DNA of 64,000 nt from Glycomyces amatae. Its GTDB lineage: Bacteria > Actinomycetota > Actinomycetes > Mycobacteriales > Micromonosporaceae. Within the stretch, counting starts at the first letter, position 1. Every line of letters begins with the position of its first letter. Location: contig NZ_JAJLQZ010000001.1 in NCBI RefSeq assembly GCF_020991375.1, forward strand, positions 62,001 to 126,000. The letters are read 5' to 3'. Below are positions 28,220 to 37,940 of the stretch, piece after piece. Below the pieces are notes generated by a model, which worked only from the letters and a program-made list of their open reading frames with translations, searched no databases and was not told the origin of the DNA. A program made the position numbers and the translations under genes.

Positions 28220-29653
28220 ATGTCTGACAACAGTAGCGGTAAGGAAATCACGGTCCCGCCGATAGCCGATGAGCTGGGTCGGGTGTTCGCGGGCGAGGGG
28301 TACGAGCTGCACCTGGTCGGCGGCCCGGTCCGCGACGCGGTGCTGCGCCGCACCGTGAGCGACCTCGACTTCACCACGGACGCGCGCCCCGAGGCGACCG
28401 AGGCGATCCTGCGCGGATGCTGCTCGGCGGTGTGGACCACGGGCGCCGACTTCGGGACCATCGGCGGGCGGTTCCGCGGCGAGCAGGTCGAGGTGACCAC
28501 CTTCCGCGCCGACGCCTACGACCGCGTCGGCCGCAACCCCGTCGTCCGCTACGGCGACCGGCTCGAGGACGACCTGGAGCGCCGCGACTTCACCGTGAAC
28601 GCCATGGCCGTCTCGGTGCCCGGGCACGCCTTCGCCGACCCGTTCGGCGGCATCGCCGACATCGCGCGGCGCACCATCCGCACCCCCGCCGCCCCGGAGT
28701 CCTCGTTCGCCGACGACCCGCTGCGGATGCTGCGCGCGGCCCGGTTCGCCGCGCAGCTGGGCTTCGCGATCGACCCCGGCACCCTCGACGCCATGCACCG
28801 CATGGCGCCCGAGCTCGACCGGATCACCGCCGAGCGCGTCCGCGACGAGTTCGTGAAGCTCATGTGCGCCCCCGACCCGGTCGCGGGCCTGCGGGTCCTG
28901 GTCGACACCGGCCTGGCCGACCGGTTCCTGCCCGAGCTGCCGGCGCTGCGCATGGAGATCGACGAGCACGCCCAGCACAAGGACGTCTACGAGCACTCGC
29001 TCCAGGTGCTGCGCAACGCGATCGCGCTCGAGACCGACGGCCCCGACCCGCTGCTGCGGCTGGCGGCGCTGCTGCACGACATCGGCAAACCGGAGACCAA
29101 GGCCGTCACGCCCGGCGGCGGCGTCACCTTCCACCACCACGACGTGGCCGGCGCGCGCCTGGCCCGGCGGCGGATGCGCGAGCTGAAGTTCCCCAAGGCC
29201 GACGTGCAGGCCGTGTCGCTCCTCATCTCCCTGCACCTGCGCTTCTACGGCTACAGCGACGGCGAGGGGACCGGCTGGACCGACTCGGCGGTGCGCCGGT
29301 ACGTGACCGACGCCGGGAGCGAGCTCGACCGCCTCAACGTCCTGGTGCGCTCGGACTGCACCACCCGCAACCGGCGCAAGGCCGAGCGGCTGCGCCGCGA
29401 CTACGACGCGTTCGAGGAGCGCATCGCGCGCCTGCGCGCCGAGGAGGACCTGCGCGCGGTGCGCCCCGACCTCGACGGCAACGCGATCATGGCGCTGCTG
29501 GGCCTGGCGCCCGGCCCCGAGGTGGGCCGGGCGTGGGCCCATCTCAAGGAGCTGCGGCTGGAGCGCGGCCCGATGCCCCGCGAGGAAGCGGAGGCCGAGC
29601 TGCTGGCATGGGCCGCAAGGGAAGGAATCGCACCGCGTCCAGACGCGGGATGA
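28220..29653 (+). CDS. pcnA: CCA tRNA nucleotidyltransferase / poly(A) polymerase family
   Basis: It adds or repairs the 3' CCA of tRNAs. It has 477 residues. The nucleotidyltransferase head has LVGGPVRDAVLRRTVSDLDF (metal-binding DxD) and GDRLEDDLERRDFTVNAMA. The arm follows with DPLRMLRAARFAAQLGF and DRITAERVRDEF. An HD domain is visible (QHKDVYEHSL, ALLHDIGKP, FHHHDVAG), as in other actinobacterial CCA enzymes. TAAGCT at 28205-28210 puts the expected transcript start within a few bases of the ATG. Its 3' end overlaps the convergent membrane-protein gene by 110 bases. Confidence 0.95.
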   Translation: MSDNSSGKEITVPPIADELGRVFAGEGYELHLVGGPVRDAVLRRTVSDLDFTTDARPEATEAILRGCCSAVWTTGADFGTIGGRFRGEQVEVTTFRADAYDRVGRNPVVRYGDRLEDDLERRDFTVNAMAVSVPGHAFADPFGGIADIARRTIRTPAAPESSFADDPLRMLRAARFAAQLGFAIDPGTLDAMHRMAPELDRITAERVRDEFVKLMCAPDPVAGLRVLVDTGLADRFLPELPALRMEIDEHAQHKDVYEHSLQVLRNAIALETDGPDPLLRLAALLHDIGKPETKAVTPGGGVTFHHHDVAGARLARRRMRELKFPKADVQAVSLLISLHLRFYGYSDGEGTGWTDSAVRRYVTDAGSELDRLNVLVRSDCTTRNRRKAERLRRDYDAFEERIARLRAEEDLRAVRPDLDGNAIMALLGLAPGPEVGRAWAHLKELRLERGPMPREEAEAELLAWAAREGIAPRPDAG

Positions 29654-31061
29654 GGACCTCCTGGACCACCAGCGCGCACATGACCGCCACGGCGAGCCAG
29701 CGCGAGGCGGCGGCGGCGAGGAACAGCCCCTCGGGGATGCCGCGGCCCTCCTCGGCCGAGACCTGGAGCATCTTGCCGTAGAACGCGAAGAAGTAGAACA
29801 GCTCCGCGGCCTGCCAGACCAGGAAGAAGCCCCACTTGGGGCGGGCGAGGACCGCCAGCGGCAGCAGCCACAGCACGTACTGCTGCGACCAGACCTTCCC
29901 GAACAGCAGGAACGCGGCGAGCACCAGGAAGCACAGCTGGGCCAGGCGCGGCGCCGCGTCCTCCATCGGCGCGCGGCGCTGGGCGAAGAACCCCAGTGCG
30001 GCGATCCCGAGGCAGGACAGGGCGAACAGCACCAGGTACATGTCGTTGACGAACTCGGAGTCCCACAGGGCCTCCCAGCCGGTGAGGCCGCGCACCACGT
30101 ACCAGCCGGTGCCCCAGTCGACGGGCCGCTCGGAGTTCAGTTCGAAGAACCGCATCCACGACTCGCGCCAGAAGTAGGCGACGGGCGCGTTGATCGCGGC
30201 CCACACGACGGCGGCGGTGGCGACGGCCTTGAGGGCGGGCAGCGGCTCCCGCCGGCGCAGGGCCAGGACGAGGAGCGGTCCGATGAACAGGAGCGCGTAG
30301 AACTTCGCGGCGACGGCGAGGCCGAGGAACAGCCCGGCCGCGACCGGTCGGCCGCGCTGCCAGTACAGGAAGAACGGCATCGCGAGCGCGACGGCGAACA
30401 GGTCCCAGTTGACGGTGGCGGTCACCAGGATCACGGGCGCGGCGGCGAGCATCATCGCGTCCCACGGCCGGGAGGGCCGGGCGCGCAGCAGGGCCGGGTC
30501 CGGGTCGGGGCCGGGCAGGTCGGTGCGGCGGTTGTCCTCGCGGATCCGGTGGAGCACGGCGATGGCGGCGGCGCCGCAGATGAACAGCACGACCGCGTTG
30601 AGGTGCCAGAAGATCGGGCCGCCGTCGGTGCCCAGGACCGAGCCGGCGCGGTAGGCGATCTGCCCGAGGATCCCCATGAACCATCCGGTCAGTACCGGGT
30701 ATTCGACCGGGTGGTCACGGTAGGGGACGGCGCCCTCGTTCAGCCGCTCGGCGCCCCACAGGGCGCGGATGTCGGTGTAGCAGGCGCCGGTGTACTGCTG
30801 CCAGTCCACCCATCCGCCCGCTGCGCAGGGGTACTTCTGGAGCCAGTTGACGGCGAAGGCGATCAGGCCGGTGAGGAGGATGACCCGCAGCGGCGTCCAG
30901 TACCTGCGGCGGGGCGGGTCGACGGCGTGGTCGCCGGCGGGGCCGCCGATGAAGCCGGAGGCGAACCGGGCGACGCGGTCGGTGAGGGTGGGGGCGGCCC
31001 GGGTCTGCGGGGTGCTCGGCGGCTCGGCTGAGGGCGGCGGCTCGGAGAAAGACGGCGGCAT
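29544..31061 (-). CDS. GT87-type polytopic glycosyltransferase (DUF2029-like)
   Basis: A 505-residue membrane protein with roughly ten helices. The first (VILLTGLIAFAVNWLQKYPC) is followed by an external loop with DIRALWGAERLNEGAVPY and then HPVEYPVLTGWFMG, where the acidic residues resemble the catalytic loop of polyprenyl-phosphate-mannose-dependent mannosyltransferases. Later it has MMLAAAPVILVTATVNWDLFAVAL and QQYVLWLLPLAVLARPKW. Such enzymes act on cell-envelope glycans. The acceptor is unknown. It lies 71 bases after the PBP gene on the same strand, and its last 110 bases overlap pcnA. CACAAT ends seven bases before the ATG, so it may be leaderless. Confidence 0.8.
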   Translation of the reverse strand: MPPSFSEPPPSAEPPSTPQTRAAPTLTDRVARFASGFIGGPAGDHAVDPPRRRYWTPLRVILLTGLIAFAVNWLQKYPCAAGGWVDWQQYTGACYTDIRALWGAERLNEGAVPYRDHPVEYPVLTGWFMGILGQIAYRAGSVLGTDGGPIFWHLNAVVLFICGAAAIAVLHRIREDNRRTDLPGPDPDPALLRARPSRPWDAMMLAAAPVILVTATVNWDLFAVALAMPFFLYWQRGRPVAAGLFLGLAVAAKFYALLFIGPLLVLALRRREPLPALKAVATAAVVWAAINAPVAYFWRESWMRFFELNSERPVDWGTGWYVVRGLTGWEALWDSEFVNDMYLVLFALSCLGIAALGFFAQRRAPMEDAAPRLAQLCFLVLAAFLLFGKVWSQQYVLWLLPLAVLARPKWGFFLVWQAAELFYFFAFYGKMLQVSAEEGRGIPEGLFLAAAASRWLAVAVMCALVVQEVLIPRLDAVRFLPLRPMPAARPPLPRGASGRAPAAAP

Positions 31062-31099
31062 GGGCCCTATTGTGGCCCATGCCGCCGTCGTCGCGATAC

Positions 31100-31124
31100 G
31101 GGCCGAGGCGTGGTGCCTCGGCCC
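31100..31124. terminator. Hairpin between the PBP gene and the GT87 gene
   Basis: A 10-bp stem GGGCCGAGGC/GCCTCGGCCC with loop GTGGT, just after the PBP stop on the minus strand. It may attenuate rather than end transcription into the downstream membrane gene. Confidence 0.6.
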
Positions 31125-31132
31125 GGTGCGCG

Positions 31133-34100
31133 CTATCTGTTGTTGCCGTCCGGCCCATCAGGGGACTCGCCCGCCTCGGTGGTCGGGCCGTCCGTGGTCG
31201 GGTCGTCACACGGCGGCTGCATGAAGCCGCCGCAATCCTCTTCCCCGCCTTCGTCGTCGGTCGGATCGGTCGTCGGGTCGGTCGTCGGCTGGTCGGTGCC
31301 GTTGTCGTCGTCCTCGTTCTCACCGGGCTGGCACGTCTCGCCGTCCCAGGTGCCGCCGTCCGCTTCGCAGTCCTCCTGCGCCTGCTCCTCCTGCTGCCCC
31401 GCGCACAGTTCGTTGTCGGCGTTCGCGGCGCAGAACTCGCCGCCATCGCGCGGGCCGCCGGCCGCCTCGATGTCCCAGTACGTCTTGTTGCCCTGGGAGT
31501 CGACCTTGCCGTCCCACTCCTCCGCGTCCCAGTCCTCCGCGTCGAGGACGCGCTTTATCGCGGAGAGCCAGACCGGGTAGGCGGTGTTCGAGCCGAAGAC
31601 CGCGGTCTTGTCGCCCTGGTCGTTGGCGATCGGATCGGATTCGGAGGTCACGTTGCCGACCCAGGCCGCGATCGACAGCTGCGGGATCGCGCCGACGTAC
31701 CACGCGTGGGCGTTGTACGAGTCGGGGTACTCGTTGCCGTCCTTGTCCTCGCCGGCGGCCTCCCAGGTGCCGGTCTTGCCGAAGTAGTCGCGGTCGAGCT
31801 TCTCTGCGTCGGTCTCACCGGCGATCTCCGAGCCGATCCACTGGAGGTTGCGGGCGGTCTCCTCGGAGATGACCTGCTCGGCCGTGAGCTCCTCGACCGG
31901 TTCGACCACCTCGCCGCTGCTGTTCTTGACCTCGGCGACGAAGTGGGACTCGTGGTAGACGCCGTTGTTGGCGATGGTCGCGTAGATGGAGGCCATGTCG
32001 CGCACGCTGGTCGGGTACTGGCCGAACGAGAGGTGGTGGTAGAACGGGTCGGTCTCGTTCTTGCCGCCGATCTCGCACGGCGTGGACTCCTCGGCCGCCA
32101 GGAACAGGCCGTCGGTGTTGATGATCGGGTTGCAGTTCTCGTCGACCTGGATGTCCGCGTAGACGTCCCAGTTGCCCGAGGCGTCCACGATCGAGTTGTT
32201 CTCGGCGTCGACGGCCCTCCCGTGCTGGGTGTAGGTGCCGTCGTCCTGCATGACGTAGTTGACGCTCACGTCGTGCATCTCGCCGTTGTCGTCCTCGATC
32301 TGGCGGGCCTGGTTCATCACCGACAGGCCCATCCGGTCGGCGAGGTCGAGGATGGCGTTGGCGCCGTAGTGCTCCGAGATCGCGTACATCGGCGTGTTCT
32401 TCGACTTGCGGACCGCGTCGGTGAGGGTCAGCTCCAGCGGGTAGCCCTGGTTGCCGTTGCGCAGGGTGCAGTCGGGGTAGTCGCCGCCGCCGATGCAGCT
32501 CTCGGTGTCGTCGAGCGTGAGCGATTCGAACGGGCGGGGCGAGTCGGCGTTGAACCACGTCTGGGTCGAGTCGCCCTGGTCGAGGGCGGTCGCGGCGGTG
32601 ACCATCTTGAACGTCGAGGACGGCGGGTGCGGGGACTCGGCGCCGGCCTTGTCGACGCCGAAGCCGTTGTCGCCGCCGTAGTAGCCGACGATCGCGCCCG
32701 TCTCGGGGTCGATCGCGACCATGGCGGTCATCATGTACGGGTCGTAGTCGACGAGCGCCGCGTCCTCGTTGCTGTTGACGAACTGGGCGTAGCCCTCGTC
32801 GGTCAGAACCTTCTCGGCATCGCTGAGGTCGGTGACGACGTTGCCGTCCTTGTCGACCGGCTCGCCGTTCTCGTTCCGCTCCACCTTGACGTCGCCGCGG
32901 GAGCCGGTGGTCTTGAGCGCGTTCTGGATGTTCGGGTCGATGGTGAGGGTGACCGAGTAGCCGCCGCCGTTGGGATTGTCCTCGCCGCCGCTGAGCTCCT
33001 CCTTGGAGATGCCGTACCGCGTCCAAAGCTCGTCGAACACGTAGCCGTCGAGCTCGTTGATGATGAAGCCGATGTCGGTGTTGCCGCCCCAGGAGCCCGA
33101 GGAGTTGAACTCGTCGATCGGCGTGGGGTACTCGAGCGCGTCGCGTTCGGACTGCGGGAGCTGGCCGGTCTCGACGAGCGCGTCCATCGTGAAGTTCCAG
33201 CGGCCCTGCGCGGCCTCCTCGTTGTACGCGTCGGTGTAGTACGGGTCGTAGTAGCCGTTGGGCGACTTGACCTGCATGACCATGAACGCGGCCTGCTCGA
33301 TGGTCACGTCCTTGAGCTCTATGCCGAAGTAGTTCTTCGCCGCCGCCTCGATGCCGTAGGCGCCCCGGCCGAAGTAGGCCATGTTGAGGTAGGCGGTGAT
33401 GATCTCTTCCTTGTCGTACTCCGACTCCATCTTCATGGCCATGGCCGCTTCGCGGGCCTTGCGGTCGTAGGACATCTCGTCGCGGGCGTCGAGGACCATG
33501 CCCGCGTACTGCTGCGTGATCGTCGAGGCGCCCTGGGTGTCGCCGCCGGTGACGTTGTTGATCAGGGCGCGCATGGTGCCGACGTAGTCGACGCCGCCGT
33601 GGTCCCAGAACTTGCGGTCCTCAAGCGCCACCAGCGCGTCGGTGACCGTCTCGGGGACGTCGCCGGGCTCGACCTGGAGGCGGAGGGTGTCGCCGTAGGC
33701 GCCGGCCTGGGTCGTCCCGTCGGCGTAGTAGAACGCGGACGACTCGCCCTGGCGGAAGACGCCCGACAGCGGGGGGGTGTTCTGGAGAAAGATGGCGCCG
33801 GTCACGGTGACGGCGCCCACGAAGAGGACGGCCAGGGCGATGAGCGTGGCGAACATCTTGCGCCCGAGGCGCTTGCGCTTCTTGCCGTCCTCGCCGTCGA
33901 CCGGTCCCTTGCCGGCGCGGCGGCGGCCGCCCGCGCCCGGGCGGGAGGTGCGGGTGTCCTCGCGGCCCGGCGGGCGGCTGGTGCCGACCGACGCCGAGCC
34001 CACGGAGGCGGAGCCGACCGAGGCCGATCCCACGGAGGCCGAACCGACCGAGGCGGAGCCCACTGAGGCCGACCCCACAGAGGCGCGTCCGGAGCGTCCC

Positions 34101-34393
34101 GGCCCGCCGACCGAGGCGGAGCCCGAGGCGCCGCCCACCGAGGCCCGGCCGGAGCCGCCCACGGAGGCCGAGCCGCGGCCGACCGCGGCGGAGCCGGAGG
34201 CGGGGGTCCCGTACTGCTGCTGCGGGCGGGGCCGCGGCGCGCCGCCGCCCTGCTGCCCGCCCCAGCCGTAGTCGGGCTGCCCGGACCCGGCGCTGCGCGA
34301 GGCACCGCCGTAGGAGCGGCCGCCCTGCTGGCCACCGCCTCCCGGACGTCCGTCCTCAGGGGGCGGGGCCGGACGATATCCGTAGTCGCTCAT
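31133..34393 (-). CDS. Bifunctional class A penicillin-binding protein
   Basis: Polymerises and cross-links peptidoglycan outside the membrane. It has 1086 residues, long for the family. Residues 1-175 are a cytoplasmic Gly/Ser/Pro tail with seven tandem SASVG units. The membrane helix is at about 177-200. The glycosyltransferase 51 domain has its catalytic Glu258 in ALEDRKFWDH and then GASTITQQYAG. The transpeptidase has Ser593 in SSTFKM, SKNTP and the GKTGT motif at 872-876. The C-terminal ~100 residues are Asp/Thr/Pro-rich with two cysteine loops (EDCEADGGTWDGETCQP and EDCGGFMQPPCDD). It is the class A synthase of this cell-wall cluster, analogous to mycobacterial PonA. Confidence 0.95.
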   Translation of the reverse strand: MSDYGYRPAPPPEDGRPGGGGQQGGRSYGGASRSAGSGQPDYGWGGQQGGGAPRPRPQQQYGTPASGSAAVGRGSASVGGSGRASVGGASGSASVGGPGRSGRASVGSASVGSASVGSASVGSASVGSASVGSASVGTSRPPGREDTRTSRPGAGGRRRAGKGPVDGEDGKKRKRLGRKMFATLIALAVLFVGAVTVTGAIFLQNTPPLSGVFRQGESSAFYYADGTTQAGAYGDTLRLQVEPGDVPETVTDALVALEDRKFWDHGGVDYVGTMRALINNVTGGDTQGASTITQQYAGMVLDARDEMSYDRKAREAAMAMKMESEYDKEEIITAYLNMAYFGRGAYGIEAAAKNYFGIELKDVTIEQAAFMVMQVKSPNGYYDPYYTDAYNEEAAQGRWNFTMDALVETGQLPQSERDALEYPTPIDEFNSSGSWGGNTDIGFIINELDGYVFDELWTRYGISKEELSGGEDNPNGGGYSVTLTIDPNIQNALKTTGSRGDVKVERNENGEPVDKDGNVVTDLSDAEKVLTDEGYAQFVNSNEDAALVDYDPYMMTAMVAIDPETGAIVGYYGGDNGFGVDKAGAESPHPPSSTFKMVTAATALDQGDSTQTWFNADSPRPFESLTLDDTESCIGGGDYPDCTLRNGNQGYPLELTLTDAVRKSKNTPMYAISEHYGANAILDLADRMGLSVMNQARQIEDDNGEMHDVSVNYVMQDDGTYTQHGRAVDAENNSIVDASGNWDVYADIQVDENCNPIINTDGLFLAAEESTPCEIGGKNETDPFYHHLSFGQYPTSVRDMASIYATIANNGVYHESHFVAEVKNSSGEVVEPVEELTAEQVISEETARNLQWIGSEIAGETDAEKLDRDYFGKTGTWEAAGEDKDGNEYPDSYNAHAWYVGAIPQLSIAAWVGNVTSESDPIANDQGDKTAVFGSNTAYPVWLSAIKRVLDAEDWDAEEWDGKVDSQGNKTYWDIEAAGGPRDGGEFCAANADNELCAGQQEEQAQEDCEADGGTWDGETCQPGENEDDDNGTDQPTTDPTTDPTDDEGGEEDCGGFMQPPCDDPTTDGPTTEAGESPDGPDGNNR
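33983..34087 (-). repeat. Seven 15-bp tandem codon repeats in the PBP tail
   Basis: Seven in-frame 15-base units, slightly diverged at third positions, encode SASVG repeats at about residues 103-137 of the penicillin-binding protein. Looser copies of the same pentad (GRASVGG, GSASVGG) precede them in the protein. Confidence 0.85.
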
Positions 34394-34649
34394 TGCTCAA
34401 CCATCCACGTGCTGTACAACCCAGGCTGGGGCCGGGTCCTGCCGGTCGGCCCGGTGCACCCGGCGCGCGGCATCCCAGGGGGGACGCGCCCGGCGGACCG
34501 GCGTGTTCGCAAAGGTCTACTCCCGGCATGGGGGGTGGCCGGTCGCCTCGCAGTTTCGCACACCGAACCTGAGAGGACTCTGCTAGATCGCTTGGTGGGC
34601 CCGAGCTTATCGGATGGAAACCCCTCTGAACAGGGCTCGGAGGCTCGCC

Positions 34650-34706
34650 TTGACGTGATTTCCGACCGCGCGCTATGGTGTCCCTGATATATCGAACCGA
34701 TACATC
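34650..34706 (+). promoter_or_regulatory. padR promoter with overlapping dyad operator
   Basis: TTGACG (34650-34655), 18 bases, then TATGGT (34674-34679) forms a good promoter. At the expected start lies a 21-base dyad (34686-34706), GATATATCG-AAC-CGATACATC, matching in all but one position per arm. PadR-family repressors bind such AT-rich dyads, so padR-ino1 is probably autorepressed. The rest of the 346-base gap back to the PBP gene shows no gene. Confidence 0.7.
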
Positions 34707-34739
34707 GCTTGGTGAGACCGCCGTGGAAGGAGGGGCGCG

Positions 34740-35423
34740 ATGCTCGAGCTGGCCATTCTGGGGCTCCTGCACGAGACCCCCATGCACGGCTACGAGCTGC
34801 GCAAAAGGCTCCTGTCCCTGCTCGGGGCCATCAGAGCCGCGTTCAGCTACGGCTCCCTCTACCCCACCCTCAAGCGGATGCGTCAGCGCGGACTCATCGC
34901 CGAGGAGACCCCGGCAGAGGGTGCCGCAGAGACACCGATGCTGACCGGGCGCCGGGCCCGCAAGGTCTACCGGCTCACACCCGAGGGCAAAGAGCACTTC
35001 GCGGGCCTCATGGCCGACGCCGGCCCCGAGTCCGCCGACGAGGCCCTGTTCGGGGTGCACTTCGCGTTCTTCTCCCGCACCGACCCGGCCACGCGCCTGC
35101 GCATCCTGGAGGCGCGGCGCCGCCGCGTCGAGGAGCGGCGCGAGCGCATCCGGGAGGCCCTGGCCCGCACCGCCGAGCGGCTCGACGCCTACGGGCTCGA
35201 GCTCCAGCGGCACGGCCTGGAGACCGCCGAGCGCGAGGTCCGGTGGCTCAACGAGCTCATCGCCTCCGAGGAGAACCGCCGCCCCCGGCAGCACACCGAT
35301 TTCGGCGACCCGATCGCCGAACCGGGACGGAGCGAGTCCGCCCCGGCCCAGGGAACACCCGATCCGGCCGCGAGCGCCGGAGACCCAGATAAACAAGGCA
35401 AAGGAGGCATGCGCGATGGGTAA
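34740..35423 (+). CDS. PadR family transcriptional regulator
   Basis: A 227-residue regulator. The winged helix spans 1-80 ([55 protein letters not shown]). A helical C-terminal part with two long Arg/Glu-rich helices ([20 protein letters not shown]) mediates dimerisation. It ends with a disordered tail. GGAAGGAGG precedes ATG 34740. Its last eight bases overlap ino1, so regulator and enzyme are co-translated, and a 21-base dyad overlaps its own promoter start. A metabolite or inositol-linked ligand is possible but not shown. Confidence 0.92.
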   Translation: MLELAILGLLHETPMHGYELRKRLLSLLGAIRAAFSYGSLYPTLKRMRQRGLIAEETPAEGAAETPMLTGRRARKVYRLTPEGKEHFAGLMADAGPESADEALFGVHFAFFSRTDPATRLRILEARRRRVEERRERIREALARTAERLDAYGLELQRHGLETAEREVRWLNELIASEENRRPRQHTDFGDPIAEPGRSESAPAQGTPDPAASAGDPDKQGKGGMRDG

Positions 35424-36486
35424 GCTGCGCGTAGCCATTGTCGGCGTGGGGAACTGCGCCTCTTCGCTGGTCCAAGGCGTCGAGTACTACCGTGACGCCG
35501 CTCCCGAGGACCGGGTGCCCGGCCTCATGCACGTCCAGTTCGGCGACTACCACATCAACGACATCGAGTTCGTCGCCGCGTTCGACGTCGACGCGAAGAA
35601 GGTCGGCCAGGACCTGGCCAGCGCCATCAACGCCTCGGAGAACAACACCATCCAGTTCGCCGAGGTGCCCCCCACCGGCGTTCCGGTGCTGCGCGGCCCC
35701 ACCCACGACGGCCTGGGCCAGTACTACACCGAGATGGTCACCGAGTCCTCCGAGGAGCCCGTCGACGTGGTCGCCGCCCTCAAGGAGGCCCGCGCCGACG
35801 TCGTCGTCTGCTACCTGCCCGTTGGCTCGGAGACCGCCGCGAAGTTCTACGCGCAGGCCGCGATCGACGCCGGCGCCGCCTTCGTCAACGCCCTCCCGGT
35901 GTTCATCGCCTCCGACCCCGAGTGGGCGAAGAAGTTCACCGACGCCGGCATCCCCATCGTCGGCGACGACATCAAGTCGCAGGTGGGCGCCACCATCGTC
36001 CACCGCGTGCTGGCGAAGCTGTTCGAGGACCGCGGCGTGCGCCTGGACCGCACGTACCAGCTGAACTTCGGCGGCAACATGGACTTCATGAACATGCTGG
36101 AGCGCACCCGCCTGAAGTCGAAGAAGATCTCCAAGACCCAGTCGGTGACCTCCCAGATCCCGCACGAGATGCGCGGCGCCGACGTCCACATCGGCCCCTC
36201 GGACCACGTGCCGTGGCTGACCGACCGCAAGTGGGCGTACATCCGCCTGGAGGGCACCACCTTCGGCGACGTGCCGCTCAACGCGGAGCTGAAGCTCGAG
36301 GTGTGGGACTCCCCGAACTCCGCGGGCGTCATCATCGACGCCGTGCGCGCGGCGAAGATCGCCCTCGACCGCGGCCACGGCGGCCCCGTCGAGAGCGCCT
36401 CGAGCTACTTCATGAAGTCCCCGGCCAAGCAGTTCTCCGACGAGGAGGCCCGCGTGGCCGTCGAGAACTTCATCGCCGGCCTGTAA
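35416..36486 (+). CDS. ino1: Inositol-3-phosphate synthase
   Basis: Converts glucose 6-phosphate to myo-inositol 3-phosphate using NAD. Actinobacteria use it for phosphatidylinositol and for mycothiol. It has 356 residues, the short bacterial form. The NAD loop is [20 protein letters not shown]. Later come [49 protein letters not shown] (active-site lysines) and [22 protein letters not shown] 35416 sits inside the padR end and AAAGGAGG precedes it. Sharing a transcript with a PadR regulator is the standard actinobacterial arrangement. Confidence 0.96.
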   Translation: MGKLRVAIVGVGNCASSLVQGVEYYRDAAPEDRVPGLMHVQFGDYHINDIEFVAAFDVDAKKVGQDLASAINASENNTIQFAEVPPTGVPVLRGPTHDGLGQYYTEMVTESSEEPVDVVAALKEARADVVVCYLPVGSETAAKFYAQAAIDAGAAFVNALPVFIASDPEWAKKFTDAGIPIVGDDIKSQVGATIVHRVLAKLFEDRGVRLDRTYQLNFGGNMDFMNMLERTRLKSKKISKTQSVTSQIPHEMRGADVHIGPSDHVPWLTDRKWAYIRLEGTTFGDVPLNAELKLEVWDSPNSAGVIIDAVRAAKIALDRGHGGPVESASSYFMKSPAKQFSDEEARVAVENFIAGL

Positions 36487-36593
36487 GCGCCGCCCGAGGG
36501 GGACCCCTCCCGACGGGCCGGGCCGCACCGCGGTTCGCGCCCTTCGCGAGAAATGGGGTCCCCCTTGGCATTCACCGGAGTTATCCTCGGACG

Positions 36594-37940
36594 ATGCGCA
36601 CCCACGGGCACGTTCGCAGCCTCGCGGGCAACCGCCGCTTCCGGCACCTGCTCGCCGTGCGGCTCACCTCGCAGGCCGCCGACGGCATGTTCCAGGCCTC
36701 GCTCGCGCTCTCGGTGTTCTTCAACCCCGCCCTCGGCGAGGCCTCCGACCCGTTCCGGTACGCCGCCGCCGTCGCGCTCCTCCTGGGCCCCTACTCGCTG
36801 CTGGGCCCGTACGTCGGCACCGTCCTGGACCGCTTCAGCCGCCGCAACCTCATCGGCGGCGCCAACCTCGCGCGCGCCGCCCTCATGCTCGTCATCGCCC
36901 TCACCCTCGCCGGCGGCTTCAACTGGACGTGGGTCCTGTGCGCCATGGTGGTCCTGGCCGCCAACCGGTTCGTGCTCGCCGGCCTCGGCGCCTGCCACCC
37001 GCAGGTCGTCCCGCCCGGCGACCTCGTCACCGCCAACTCCCTCGCCTCCACGCTCGGCGCCCTCGCCTACGGCCTGGGCCTCGCCACCACCGGCGTCGCC
37101 AAGCTCGTCGACTCGAACGTGTCCTACTCCATGCTCGCGCTCGCGGCCGGGTGCGGCTACCTCGTCTCGGCGTTCGTCGTCACCGCCTCGTTCCGCCGCG
37201 GCGACCTCGGCCCCGCCGAGGATGCGCCGGGCGGCGGCCTGTGGAAGGGCCTCACCGCCACCACCGAGGGCATGTGGGCGGGGTTCAAGCACCTCGCGAG
37301 CCGCAAGGGGCCGGCCCTGGTGATCGCTGTCCAAGGGCTGCACCGGTTCCTGTACGGCATCGTGTTCATCATCGCGATCGCCCTGTTCATGGGCTTCTTC
37401 TGGGACGTCGATTCCGACCCGACCCGCACCACCACGATCTCCTGGCTCCTGGTGCTCGCCGTCCTCGGCAACGTCGGCGTGCTCGCCGCCGCCCTCGCCA
37501 CGCCCCTCGCCACCCGCGTCTGGGGGCCCCGGAACTGGATCATCGCCCTCATGGCCCTGTGCGCGATCGTGGTCGCGGCCCTGGCCGGGGCCATGCGGCC
37601 GGTCATGTTCGCCGTCGCGGTCCTGCTGGTGAACATCGCCTCCCAGGGCGTCAAGATCACCGTCGACACGAGCATCCAGCGGGGCGTCGAGGACGCCTAC
37701 CGCGGCCGCGTCTTCAGCGTCAACGACACCGTCTACAACATCGGCTACCTCGCCGGGCTCTTCGCCGCCGCCCTCGTCGTCCCCAAGGACGGGTACGCGC
37801 CCGGCACCCTCGTCGCCGTCGCCCTCGCTTACGGCCTGATCTGCGTCGGATACGCCTACCTCGCGCGAGACGGCGCACCGTACGATGCACATTCATGGAG
37901 CCGAGCCGCCCGAGAGACGAGACCGAGCCCGAGCGCCTAG
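36594..37940 (+). CDS. Major facilitator superfamily transporter
   Basis: A 448-residue membrane protein with about twelve helices. It starts MRTHGHVRSLAGNRRFRHLL. The first helix pair is followed by GPYVGTVLDRFSRRNLIGGANL, the cytoplasmic loop with the basic motif-A-like DRFSRR. A long middle loop has GLWKGLTATTEGMWAG, and the last part has DTSIQRGVEDAYRGRVFSVNDTVYN. This matches an actinobacterial MFS group of unknown substrate. ATG 36594 may be leaderless (TATCCT ends seven bases upstream) or use GGAG at 36577. The next gene starts inside its end. Confidence 0.85.
   Translation: MRTHGHVRSLAGNRRFRHLLAVRLTSQAADGMFQASLALSVFFNPALGEASDPFRYAAAVALLLGPYSLLGPYVGTVLDRFSRRNLIGGANLARAALMLVIALTLAGGFNWTWVLCAMVVLAANRFVLAGLGACHPQVVPPGDLVTANSLASTLGALAYGLGLATTGVAKLVDSNVSYSMLALAAGCGYLVSAFVVTASFRRGDLGPAEDAPGGGLWKGLTATTEGMWAGFKHLASRKGPALVIAVQGLHRFLYGIVFIIAIALFMGFFWDVDSDPTRTTTISWLLVLAVLGNVGVLAAALATPLATRVWGPRNWIIALMALCAIVVAALAGAMRPVMFAVAVLLVNIASQGVKITVDTSIQRGVEDAYRGRVFSVNDTVYNIGYLAGLFAAALVVPKDGYAPGTLVAVALAYGLICVGYAYLARDGAPYDAHSWSRAARETRPSPSA

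Noticed and set aside
33983..34087. CRISPR-like or satellite repeat
   Set aside because: The 15-base units have no spacers and are in frame within the PBP gene, encoding SASVG.
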